Below are positions 32,182 to 39,540 of a DNA stretch of 64,000 nucleotides, in pieces. Source of the DNA: JACPYF01 sp964348695 (GTDB lineage: Bacteria > Patescibacteriota > Saccharimonadia > Saccharimonadales > Saccharimonadaceae); assembly GCA_964348695.1 (NCBI GenBank), contig CAYGDI010000001.1:186001-250000 (forward strand), given 5' to 3'. How positions within the stretch are numbered: position 1 is the stretch's first letter; every line of letters begins with the position of its first letter. Position numbers and translations under genes: made by a program. A model generated the notes under the pieces. The model was not told where the DNA came from and did not search any database. It saw only the letters and a list, made by a program, of their open reading frames with translations.

Positions 32182-32823
32182 CTAGGCGGCCTCTGTCAAC
32201 GGCTCTATATGCTCCCAAATCTCAGCATACACTTCTTCAACTGTGGTGCTTGCATCTATGACCGGGTATTTGAAGAAGTGAGCCAGCTCTTCGTAGCCAG
32301 CCTTGACTCTATTTTGAAAATCATCATCACGTGATTCAAATGTGTCCGGGTTTTCTAAAGAACCTCGTTGCTCTATTCTTTTTGTCCGTTCTACTTCGTT
32401 CTTGAGACTCAGTACACAAGTAAAATCAGGGCTGATATAGCCTTCGGAAGTAAACTGCTTGGTGGTTTCCCATATATCATCTCGGTTAAGTCCTTCTCCA
32501 TAGCCTTGATATGCCATTGTTGATATCCAGTTTCTGGCTGCCACGACCCATGTGCCTTGTTCTAGGCTAGGTATAATAACTTGGCTATCTATTTCACGCC
32601 GAGCAGCGGTAAAAAGAAGAAGATTGGTGATAGCGTCGCGCTGTAAGTCTCCGTTTTTAATAATAGTACGTAGTTCATCTGCAATGGCTATGCCCGCAGG
32701 CTCTTCGATTTTGACTGATTGGATACCGCTAGCAGCAAGTCGTTTACGAAGGATCTCAACTTGTGTTGATTTACCAGTGCCATCGTGGCCTTCGATTACG
32801 ATATATTTACCTCGTTCGGTCAT
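32182..32823 (-). CDS. tmk: Thymidylate kinase
   Basis: Phosphorylates dTMP to dTDP. The 213-residue P-loop kinase starts YIVIEGHDGTGKSTQVEIL (Walker A), with a DRx-like segment VVAARNWISTMAYQGYG in place of the usual DRYxxSxxAYQ, and the lid region with basic residues (RTKRIEQRGSLENP). The usual acidic Asp of the DR motif is replaced by Ala-Arg (AARNW), a deviation worth checking. It forms a dTMP-to-dTDP route with thyX and dcd upstream. Confidence 0.85.
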   Translation of the reverse strand: MTERGKYIVIEGHDGTGKSTQVEILRKRLAASGIQSVKIEEPAGIAIADELRTIIKNGDLQRDAITNLLLFTAARREIDSQVIIPSLEQGTWVVAARNWISTMAYQGYGEGLNRDDIWETTKQFTSEGYISPDFTCVLSLKNEVERTKRIEQRGSLENPDTFESRDDDFQNRVKAGYEELAHFFKYPVIDASTTVEEVYAEIWEHIEPLTEAA

Positions 32824-32894
32824 GATTCTAATCTCCTATAAAAATTGATGTGGGCGGGCGCTTTTTAGGGCGCCCGCCTGCATCTTTACTTCCT

Positions 32895-33872
32895 TTATGC
32901 CGCGTGTTTGATCAGACCGAAATTCTCTTCATGTGGAAGATCTGCTCGGTGCTGGTGCCAACCGAGGAGGTTGCCCTTTTGGGGCTCTCCTTCTTCGTTT
33001 GGTCGACAAGAGTGTTCCATGGGCGACATGTGCCCAGGACCAGCTAGCCGTCCGTACATCGTGAGGTCTTCGCCATAATCGCGAACACCCCTGTGAGTCA
33101 GGTAGCTGGTACGAGCACAGCGTGCACATGAGATCTTGATTTTGGTCTCTGTGTCGAGCTCCTGCTTTTCGTCCGGTTGCACGAACGGCACGTGCCATTG
33201 TCCGTAGTCGAGCGCCTCGGGTGTCGAAGACTCCATTGCTGCAAGCATCAATTCCGCTGGTTTGCGGATTTCTGCCTGGGCATGCTCGTCGATACGTAGC
33301 GCCATGAAGTTTTCCCATTCAGTGGCGGTCACGATGACCGTGTGCCACATGTATGGCTCGAGACCCCGGTTGGCCAACTGCTTGTGCACGTTGAGAATCT
33401 CAACATCAGCTGGGTCTTCCTTGTCCAGCTCTTTGATGATCAGCTTTTTGGCCGCTTCAAAGCCTGCCTCTAGTTGATCAATGGTTGCATATTCACCAGC
33501 TGTTGGGCTGTACTTGAACATGTCACTTGCGCGTTCTTCGCCAAGAATCAACTCAAACGCGGTTGTCACAGCGCGGTCACGACCACGCAGCCAAATACGA
33601 AGTGCCTCGTCGCGCGCCAGGCCGTCCAGCCAAGCATACGACTGCATGCCCTTCTGGTTGATACCGAACCTTTCTGGAATGAAAGGCTCTACAAGCAGTT
33701 TTTCGATCTGCTTGTGCACTGGAATTGCTCGTGAACTAGCCGAATTTCGACTGAACATGCGATGTGTGTTGAACTCAGCCAACACAATGCGAGGCATTTC
33801 TGCCTCAAGAGTTGTGACTCGCTTTCCCTGTGGTGACACAGAATCAGCGACCACCTCTGCTCTGTAAGCCAA
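32895..33872 (-). CDS. thyX: FAD-dependent thymidylate synthase ThyX
   Basis: Makes dTMP from dUMP using methylenetetrahydrofolate and NADPH with FAD. The ThyX motif RHRxxSxNxxSxR appears as THRMFSRNSASSRA, with the first Arg changed to Thr. At 325 residues it is longer than the common 220-250-residue ThyX. FAD/dUMP-binding residues are likely in EWENFMALRIDEHAQAEIR. Its base composition is visibly more GC-rich than its neighbours, which may mean horizontal acquisition. It lies between dcd and tmk. Confidence 0.88.
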   Translation of the reverse strand: MAYRAEVVADSVSPQGKRVTTLEAEMPRIVLAEFNTHRMFSRNSASSRAIPVHKQIEKLLVEPFIPERFGINQKGMQSYAWLDGLARDEALRIWLRGRDRAVTTAFELILGEERASDMFKYSPTAGEYATIDQLEAGFEAAKKLIIKELDKEDPADVEILNVHKQLANRGLEPYMWHTVIVTATEWENFMALRIDEHAQAEIRKPAELMLAAMESSTPEALDYGQWHVPFVQPDEKQELDTETKIKISCARCARTSYLTHRGVRDYGEDLTMYGRLAGPGHMSPMEHSCRPNEEGEPQKGNLLGWHQHRADLPHEENFGLIKHAA

Positions 33873-33912
33873 TGCTGGCCTCCAATGTCGGATTGTTTAG
33901 GATGTAAAGATA

Positions 33913-34626
33913 CTACCCACGTGGGTGTAATTGTACACCATCATCCCGGTAGAGTCGAACAGCTTTTCCACCAAGTCTTGGCAGCATCATTTCTGGCGTC
34001 CAAAGCTCTTTTAGCTCTTCTAGGTCTGATGTTGTCTGGTAGTGACCACTTAGCTGTGAATACTCACTTTCTACTTCACCAGTTTCGTGGAAAACGATTT
34101 GTGCTATAGGTGCTCCAACAACTAGAGGTATGTGTTCATGCTCGTTGGTGTTCTGTATTTCCATAGTCCAACGGTTAAAATAACCAGGGTCGCCCCAACC
34201 AGCGTCATAGCAAACTGCTACGCCGATACGTCCCATCGAACTTTTAGCCTGCATACTAGTTGTACCTTCTCGTATGCCTATAAATTCTTGTGTATGTCCC
34301 AGCACTCTCTCTCCTGGTCGCAATATTATTATTTTTGCATCCTCTGGTATACCAGTTAGTTCTCTGGGGCCAAATACTTCTTGCATTTTACTGTGCTCAG
34401 CAAAAGGCAACGCAGGAAAATATCGAAAATAGCGATCTACATCTTCTTGATCGTAAGGGTTAAATAGTTTTGGGTAAGGGTCGCCATTTGGGTCGGTTGC
34501 GTAAAAATGCTCGCCTAGCGTGACATCTACACTACTTCCATTTACGTTTTCAGAAATCAAAGGGTCAATAATAACATTCCCTCGTGCGTAATGTTCCATT
34601 ATTTGTTTGTTGCTCAAAACTCCCAT
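33913..34626 (-). CDS. dcd: dCTP deaminase family protein
   Basis: A 237-residue trimeric dUTPase-fold protein that deaminates dCTP to dUTP or, in bifunctional members, directly to dUMP, supplying ThyX. Characteristic parts are SNKQIMEHYARGNVIIDP, SSVDVTLGEHFY, QAKSSMGRIGVAVCYDAGWGDPG and WTMEIQNTNEHEHIPLVVG with IAQIVFHE. The C-terminal tail contains the Gln-rich closing segment (SQLSGHYQTTSD). It is first in the dcd-thyX-tmk unit. Mono- or bifunctional activity cannot be decided by eye. Confidence 0.88.
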   Translation of the reverse strand: MGVLSNKQIMEHYARGNVIIDPLISENVNGSSVDVTLGEHFYATDPNGDPYPKLFNPYDQEDVDRYFRYFPALPFAEHSKMQEVFGPRELTGIPEDAKIIILRPGERVLGHTQEFIGIREGTTSMQAKSSMGRIGVAVCYDAGWGDPGYFNRWTMEIQNTNEHEHIPLVVGAPIAQIVFHETGEVESEYSQLSGHYQTTSDLEELKELWTPEMMLPRLGGKAVRLYRDDGVQLHPRG

Positions 34627-34691
34627 GTCTAGCTATTCATTATACATACTTTTCAAAGCTGCAAAAATGTGAAACATACATCATTTTTGCA

Positions 34692-34700
34692 TGTTATTAT
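34692..34700 (+). promoter_or_regulatory. Extended -10 promoter of the HIT-like gene (leaderless)
   Basis: TGTTATTAT followed by 6 bp and the ATG at 34707. No Shine-Dalgarno sequence is present. Confidence 0.55.
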
Positions 34701-34706
34701 TGTTGC

Positions 34707-35144
34707 ATGACAGCAACAAGATCTAGAAAAGAAGTAAAAACATACAGCAAACATATGAAAAATACGCCAAAATCGAGTAGCTGTGTTTTTTGTGCGATTG
34801 ATGGTAGTACTGACCAACTAGTTGCTGAGACAAAGTATTTTAAGATAGTTCGCAATATATTCGGATATTCACTCTGGGACAGTCAAAGGGTAGCTGACCA
34901 CCTAATGGTAGTACCAAAGAAACATACCGATAGTTTGAACAAATTGTCCAAAGAGGTGGCAATAGAATTTGTCAGTATACTAGGAGAATACGAGTCAAAA
35001 CAATATAACATATACGCCAGAGCTCCTTCATCGATCATGAAGACTGTTACTCATCAACATACTCATCTCATCAAACCTTCTGGGAGACCACGAAAACTAG
35101 TCTTTTTGTGGCGCAAACCATATATACGTTTGACGCTTGGGTAG
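34707..35144 (+). CDS. HIT-like protein
   Basis: A 145-residue histidine-triad-type nucleotide-binding protein. The N-terminal CVFCAID is the common HIT beginning, VADHLMVVPKKHTDSL is the conserved central strand, and VTHQHTHLIKP gives the His-x-His-x-His catalytic triad. Members hydrolyse or transfer nucleotidyl groups on dinucleotides such as Ap4A. The frame extends upstream to 34584, but that part overlaps the dcd start and the -10 box. It is a lone plus-strand gene between rplA and dcd. Confidence 0.78.
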   Translation: MTATRSRKEVKTYSKHMKNTPKSSSCVFCAIDGSTDQLVAETKYFKIVRNIFGYSLWDSQRVADHLMVVPKKHTDSLNKLSKEVAIEFVSILGEYESKQYNIYARAPSSIMKTVTHQHTHLIKPSGRPRKLVFLWRKPYIRLTLG

Positions 35145-35146
35145 AT

Positions 35147-36124
35147 TTAAAGGCTGACTTTGATACCAGGACCCTGCGTTGTGCTGACACTGATACTGTG
35201 TATGTAGGTTGCTTTCAAGCTTGATGGTTTTTGGGATTGTAGGCTATCGACAAAAGTTTTTGCATTGTCTTGTAGTTTTTGTGCGCCAAAAGAGACTTTG
35301 CCGACGGCAACATGTACTATTGCTTGCTTGTCAACACGGTACTCGATCTTGCCTGCTTTTGCTTCTTTTACGGCTTTTGCAACATCGCCAGATACGGTTC
35401 CACTTTTTGGATTTGGCATGAGACCGCGAGGTCCTAGTACACGAGCGTATTTACCAAGACGAGGCATAAACTGAGGGGTAGCGACAAGAATGTCAAAATT
35501 GATCTCTTCTTTGTCTAGTTGTTGCAAAAATTCATCTTCACCTACAATATCTGCACCGGCTTTTTTGGCTGCTTCATGCTGATCGCTAGGGGCAAACACA
35601 GCGACACGTATGGTTTTGCCTGTTCCATGAGGTAGGCTGACTGTGGATCGGATATTTTGGTCGGCTTGTCGAGGGTCTACACCCAAGCGGACATGTAGTT
35701 CAACTGAAGCATCAAATGTGCTAGGACTTGTCTTTGTGGCCAGCTCAAGCGCTTCTTCAAGGCTGTAAAGTTTTGCACTATCGACTAGCTTGGCTCTTTC
35801 TTGGTATTTTTTGCCACGACGTTCGATCATGGGTCTTGTGACTGGTTTTGGACCCTTTTTCTCTACAACAGCTTCGCCTATTGGGCTAGTGTCGCCTGCT
35901 TCTTTGCGAGCTGCTTTTTCAGCTTTTTCTTCTGATTCTTTGACTGATTTTGCAGACCGTTTACCAGCTTTTGCAGTTGCTTCTGGCTTCTCTGATACTG
36001 CTGTGTCGGCGCTAGAGGTATCAGCTGATTGTAGGGCAGCTTCTATCTCGGCAATTGTGTTTTTTGTTGTGACTTCAAGTCCCAGTGACTGGGCTTGTTG
36101 TAATAATTCGGCCTTTTTTGCCAT
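35147..36124 (-). CDS. rplA: Ribosomal protein L1 with N-terminal extension
   Basis: Binds the L1 stalk of 23S rRNA and often represses its own operon. The L1 core runs from about residue 105 (AKLYSLEEALELATKT) to the end, with HVRLGVDPRQADQNIRSTVSL, TPQFMPRLGKYARVLGPRG and MPNPKSGTVSGDVAKAV. It is preceded by about 100 extra residues: a helical part AELLQQAQSLGLEVTTKNTI that looks like a SAP/HeH-type DNA- or RNA-binding helix pair, then a Lys/Ala/Glu-rich linker. L1 is normally about 230 residues. The start is ATG 36124, not the longer open frame. Confidence 0.95.
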   Translation of the reverse strand: MAKKAELLQQAQSLGLEVTTKNTIAEIEAALQSADTSSADTAVSEKPEATAKAGKRSAKSVKESEEKAEKAARKEAGDTSPIGEAVVEKKGPKPVTRPMIERRGKKYQERAKLVDSAKLYSLEEALELATKTSPSTFDASVELHVRLGVDPRQADQNIRSTVSLPHGTGKTIRVAVFAPSDQHEAAKKAGADIVGEDEFLQQLDKEEINFDILVATPQFMPRLGKYARVLGPRGLMPNPKSGTVSGDVAKAVKEAKAGKIEYRVDKQAIVHVAVGKVSFGAQKLQDNAKTFVDSLQSQKPSSLKATYIHSISVSTTQGPGIKVSL

Positions 36125-36201
36125 TTTCGTTACTCCTTTCGTGGTGCATACGAGTTTTTTCACTCTCCCACAAATTTACTATTAAAATATATTATACCAT
36201 A

Positions 36202-36978
36202 TTATCCGTGAAAACTGTGAGCATATTGAATACTTGTGCTCACAAAGATGATTCCGAATAGCAACATCAGTGTCTGTATATTGGCAGTACGTCTTTTTTG
36301 TTCTGTGTGTAGACTTGGTACGATGTCGCTTGCTGCGATATAGATGAACAGACCTGCCGTAACTGCGAGTAAGAGTGGTTCAGAGATTTGTAAAGCGTCG
36401 CCTAGGCCAAATACTAATACTGCTCCTACTACTGTTGCTAGAGCGCTTGCTAGATTGATCCAGAATACTTTGATCTTGTCGACGCCCTTTGCTAGGAGTA
36501 ACCCAAAATCTCCGATTTCCTGGGGGATTTCGTGTGCTGCGACAACAACTGTTGTCAAAATACCGGTTGCAGGACTGACCAAGAACGCTCCACCGATAGC
36601 TAGACCATCGATGAAATTGTGCAATGTATCACCAATAACTATGAGAGATGTGGTAGACGATCTGCCGGAATGAGTTTTTGTTGTTTCTTTTTTTGTGTGG
36701 TGATGAAACCAGTGCAAAAACCGCTCGAGCACAAAGAACCCAACAAAACTTGCTAATGTGTACTGCAGTACAGTATGAGGATCTTCGCCGTGTTCAATTG
36801 CTTCAGGTAGGAGTTCTACGAAAGTTGCTGCTAATAGAGCCCCAGCTGCAAAAGGAGTTGCGAATACCTGGATAGTACGCATATTGATTTTGCTATATAT
36901 CAGCAAAACTCCACCGATGATAGATACTACACTACCAACGATGCTTGCTAGTAGTAGTAATGTCCATGTCGATTCCAT
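36202..36978 (-). CDS. ZIP-family metal transporter
   Basis: A 258-residue membrane protein of the ZIP family, which imports zinc and other divalent metals. The metal-site helices are visible: HNFIDGLAIGGAF (helix IV) and AAHEIPQEIGDFGLLLAKG (helix V). A His-rich loop FHHHTKKETTKTHSG lies before helix IV. It sits between rplK and rplA on the same strand, with 1 bp to rplK and 77 bp to rplA, a place normally without any gene. It may be co-transcribed with the ribosomal operon. Confidence 0.92.
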   Translation of the reverse strand: MESTWTLLLLASIVGSVVSIIGGVLLIYSKINMRTIQVFATPFAAGALLAATFVELLPEAIEHGEDPHTVLQYTLASFVGFFVLERFLHWFHHHTKKETTKTHSGRSSTTSLIVIGDTLHNFIDGLAIGGAFLVSPATGILTTVVVAAHEIPQEIGDFGLLLAKGVDKIKVFWINLASALATVVGAVLVFGLGDALQISEPLLLAVTAGLFIYIAASDIVPSLHTEQKRRTANIQTLMLLFGIIFVSTSIQYAHSFHG

Positions 36979-36979
36979 A

Positions 36980-37405
36980 CTAGCCCTCTACCTCTACGCC
37001 CATACTACGAGCTGTACCCGCAATGATTTTAACTGCACCATCAACGTCAATAGCGTTGAGTTGGTCTTTTTTTTCCTCGGCTATCTCTTCTAACTGCTTG
37101 CGTGAGATTTTGCCTACTTTTTCACTGTGCGGTTTGCCAGATCCTTTTTCGATACCTATCTTTTCTCTGATAAGATCGTCAACTGGTCGGCCAAGACTTT
37201 TCCAGTCAAAACTACGGTCATCGTATATTTTGAGATGTACAATAACGTCCTTGCCGCCAAGGTCTTTTGTTGCTTCGTTGAATGGATTGATAAAATCCAT
37301 CATGTTGAGTCCCCACTGACCCAGGGTTGAACCCACTGGAGGGCCTGCTGTTGCTCGCCCTGCAGGGATACGTAGCTTTAAGCTACCTATAACTTGCTTT
37401 GCCAT
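36980..37405 (-). CDS. rplK: Ribosomal protein L11
   Basis: A 141-residue protein of the GTPase-associated centre. It starts KQVIGSLKLRIPAGRATAGPPVGSTLGQWG (quoted in part: RIPAGRATAGPPVGSTLG), with the proline-rich N-terminal domain, and the C-terminal rRNA-binding domain ends DVDGAVKIIAGTARSMGVEVEG. It stands between nusG and the ZIP gene in the secE-nusG-rplK-rplA operon. Confidence 0.97.
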   Translation of the reverse strand: MAKQVIGSLKLRIPAGRATAGPPVGSTLGQWGLNMMDFINPFNEATKDLGGKDVIVHLKIYDDRSFDWKSLGRPVDDLIREKIGIEKGSGKPHSEKVGKISRKQLEEIAEEKKDQLNAIDVDGAVKIIAGTARSMGVEVEG

Positions 37406-37479
37406 AATTTGTCTTCTATTTCCTTCTTATAAGATTGCTCGATCTTTTTATATCGAGTGCGTAACTTTGATATTATATC

Positions 37480-38028
37480 TTAAACTTTCTTTACCTGCAA
37501 TGCGTCCAGCTCGACAGGGGTGTCGCGACCAAACATGCTGACCAGTACTTTGATCTTGCCTTTTACTGGGTCGATTTCGTCGATGGTGCCGTCAAATCCT
37601 TTGAATGGACCGTCTACGACACTGACTACTTCGCCGATAGTGAAGTCGATGTGATGTTTTGGATCTTCAACACCCATACGTTTTTTGATACGCGCGATGT
37701 CTTTTTCTGGGACTGGAGTTGGATCAATACCACTGCCGACAAACCCTGTAACACCAGGTGTGTTGCGCACGATATACCATGCGTCCTCGGATAGTTTCAT
37801 CTCAACTAGTACGTAGCCTTGGAAAATTTTCTTTTCGACTACTTTTCGTTTGCCGTTTTTTATCTCAATTTGCTTTTCTTTTGGTACGAGTACGTCAAAG
37901 ATCTTATCAGCCATGTCGACGCTGTCGATACGCTGTTTGATACTTTCGGCGACTTTTTCTTCGTATCCAGCATAGGTATGGATCGTGTACCACTGTCGGG
38001 TAGAATCATATCGTTTTTTAGAGTTCAT
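37480..38028 (-). CDS. nusG: Transcription termination/antitermination factor NusG
   Basis: A 182-residue transcription factor linking RNA polymerase with Rho or the ribosome. The NGN domain starts QWYTIHTYAGYEEKVAESIK and has PGVTGFVGSG. The C-terminal KOW domain contains FTIGEVVSVVDGPFKGFDGTI. The length and layout are typical with no insertion. It follows secE with 23 bp between them. Confidence 0.97.
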   Translation of the reverse strand: MNSKKRYDSTRQWYTIHTYAGYEEKVAESIKQRIDSVDMADKIFDVLVPKEKQIEIKNGKRKVVEKKIFQGYVLVEMKLSEDAWYIVRNTPGVTGFVGSGIDPTPVPEKDIARIKKRMGVEDPKHHIDFTIGEVVSVVDGPFKGFDGTIDEIDPVKGKIKVLVSMFGRDTPVELDALQVKKV

Positions 38029-38051
38029 AGGTCAGTATCTTTCCTTTCTTG

Positions 38052-38342
38052 TTATTTGAGTAAGATTTCTTTAAAGAGTAGCTGGAATATACCGTCTAGT
38101 ATGAGGATAATCACAGAGAAAAAGAGGGTGAACAAAATAACCGCAATGGTCATTCCCCAAGTTGCTCTTCTATCAGGCCAACGTACCTGCCGTAGCTCGT
38201 GCCACGAGCCTTTGACGTATCGCAGCATGGCGCTAAAAGGGTTCAAATTTCTAGATTGCTTTGCCTCATCTGTTTTTTTGGTGCTTTTTGGAGTAGTTTT
38301 TTTGCTACTGAGCTTGATTTTTTTAACGGTTTTTGTCGCCAC
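38052..38342 (-). CDS. secE: Preprotein translocase subunit SecE
   Basis: A 96-residue SecYEG subunit. A basic Lys/Thr-rich N-terminal part (residues 1-35) is followed by the conserved amphipathic segment GSWHELRQVRWPDRRATWGM and a single C-terminal membrane helix (IAVILFTLFFSVIILILDGIF). The frame is open to 38387, but GGGAG 8 nt before a GTG at 38342 sets the start. It is the first gene of the ribosomal operon, behind a good promoter and a 5' hairpin. Confidence 0.93.
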   Translation of the reverse strand: MATKTVKKIKLSSKKTTPKSTKKTDEAKQSRNLNPFSAMLRYVKGSWHELRQVRWPDRRATWGMTIAVILFTLFFSVIILILDGIFQLLFKEILLK

Positions 38343-38360
38343 TTTATGTACTCCCAATTT

Positions 38361-38382
38361 AAAAAGTCTGCCTCTGCAGACT
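38361..38382 (-). promoter_or_regulatory. 5' hairpin with T-tract in the secE leader
   Basis: On the minus strand AGTCTGC-AGAG-GCAGACT followed by five T, only a few nt after the predicted transcription start. It may be a 5' stabilising structure or an attenuator. Confidence 0.5.
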
Positions 38383-38392
38383 GTCAAGCGTT

Positions 38393-38421
38393 AGTATAGC
38401 GCACCAATACTCTGTAGTCAA
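38393..38421 (-). promoter_or_regulatory. Promoter of secE-nusG-rplK-ZIP-rplA
   Basis: TTGACT (38416-38421), a 17-bp spacer and TATACT (38393-38398) on the minus strand. It is one of the clearest -35/-10 promoters in the window. Confidence 0.75.
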
Positions 38422-38529
38422 GTATTCTACATCTGTTGATAATTATTACAATGATTTCGATTTGTATATATGGTACTATTTTAGATGAAAGAATCTGGTG
38501 GGTATTTAATAAAGAGCAAGAGGAATTAG

Positions 38530-39540
38530 ATGGCTGCACCAAATCAAAATAGAGGTAGATTGGCGCTGGTAAGTGGTGAAACTCACCCGCAGCTCGCCCA
38601 GGATATAGCAAGTGAACTGAGCACAGAGCTTGATCCTGTTGACCTCAAGACTTTTGCAAATACCGAAAACTATGTAAGATTTGAAGAATCTGTTCGAGGT
38701 GCAGATGTGTTTGTGGTACAGTCACATGCTGCTGTCGGGGGAAAATCTGTCAACGACGCTATCATGGAGCAAAGACTGCTTATCGACGCTGCTAGGCGGG
38801 GTTCAGCACGTGAAATTACTGCTGTTTCTCCTTATCTCGCTTATCTGCGTCAAGATAGAAAGGCGAAAGGTCGCGAACCTATTAGTGCTTCTATGACTAT
38901 CCAAGACCTCATACGCTCAGGTGCAAATAGGATTATGAGTGTTGATCTTCATTCTGAACAAGCTCAAGGCTTTATCAATGACCCGTTCGATCCTCTTATT
39001 GCCCAAGAAATCCTGACAAATTGGATTAGGAAATGGAAATCAAAAAATGGCAAAAAAAATTCCGAAGTTGTGCTGGTTTCTCCAGACGCTGGCAGGGCGG
39101 AACTTGTACAAGATTTTGCCGAAGAAGTCGGCGTAGACCTCGCGATCATCGACAAACGACGCTCAAGAGAAACTCGTAAAGCAGAGGCTACTGGTGTCTT
39201 GGGAGAGGTTGCTGGCAGGCAATGTATTATCGTAGACGACATGATAGATACTGCAGGTACTTTGGTTGCCGCAGCAAAAATGCTCAAAGAACAACGCGCT
39301 ACCGGTGTTATTGCAATAGCGACTCACGGCATTCTATCTCACCCAGCTGCAGATAATATCAATGGTTCTGCTATCGACAAGGTAGTTGTGACAGATACGC
39401 TACCAACAGACGAACACGTAAAGAGACTAGGCGAAAAATTAGAGGTTGTCAGTATGGCACCAAAGATCGCAGAAGCTATACGTGAAGTACATGAAGAGGG
39501 CTCTGTCTCTCGAGTGTTCAATGGCAAAAATGCTCGCTAA
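38530..39540 (+). CDS. prs: Ribose-phosphate pyrophosphokinase
   Basis: Makes PRPP from ribose 5-phosphate and ATP; PRPP feeds hisG and pyrE in this window. The 336-residue protein has the PRPP motif CIIVDDMIDTAGTL, the flexible-loop region RLALVSGETHPQLAQDI and the RQDRKAKGREPISA segment of the ATP site. Residues EVVLVSPDAGRAELVQ form a second conserved patch. AGAGGA lies 5 nt before the ATG. It diverges from the secE operon and converges on a sensor kinase with a 4-bp overlap. Confidence 0.94.
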   Translation: MAAPNQNRGRLALVSGETHPQLAQDIASELSTELDPVDLKTFANTENYVRFEESVRGADVFVVQSHAAVGGKSVNDAIMEQRLLIDAARRGSAREITAVSPYLAYLRQDRKAKGREPISASMTIQDLIRSGANRIMSVDLHSEQAQGFINDPFDPLIAQEILTNWIRKWKSKNGKKNSEVVLVSPDAGRAELVQDFAEEVGVDLAIIDKRRSRETRKAEATGVLGEVAGRQCIIVDDMIDTAGTLVAAAKMLKEQRATGVIAIATHGILSHPAADNINGSAIDKVVVTDTLPTDEHVKRLGEKLEVVSMAPKIAEAIREVHEEGSVSRVFNGKNAR

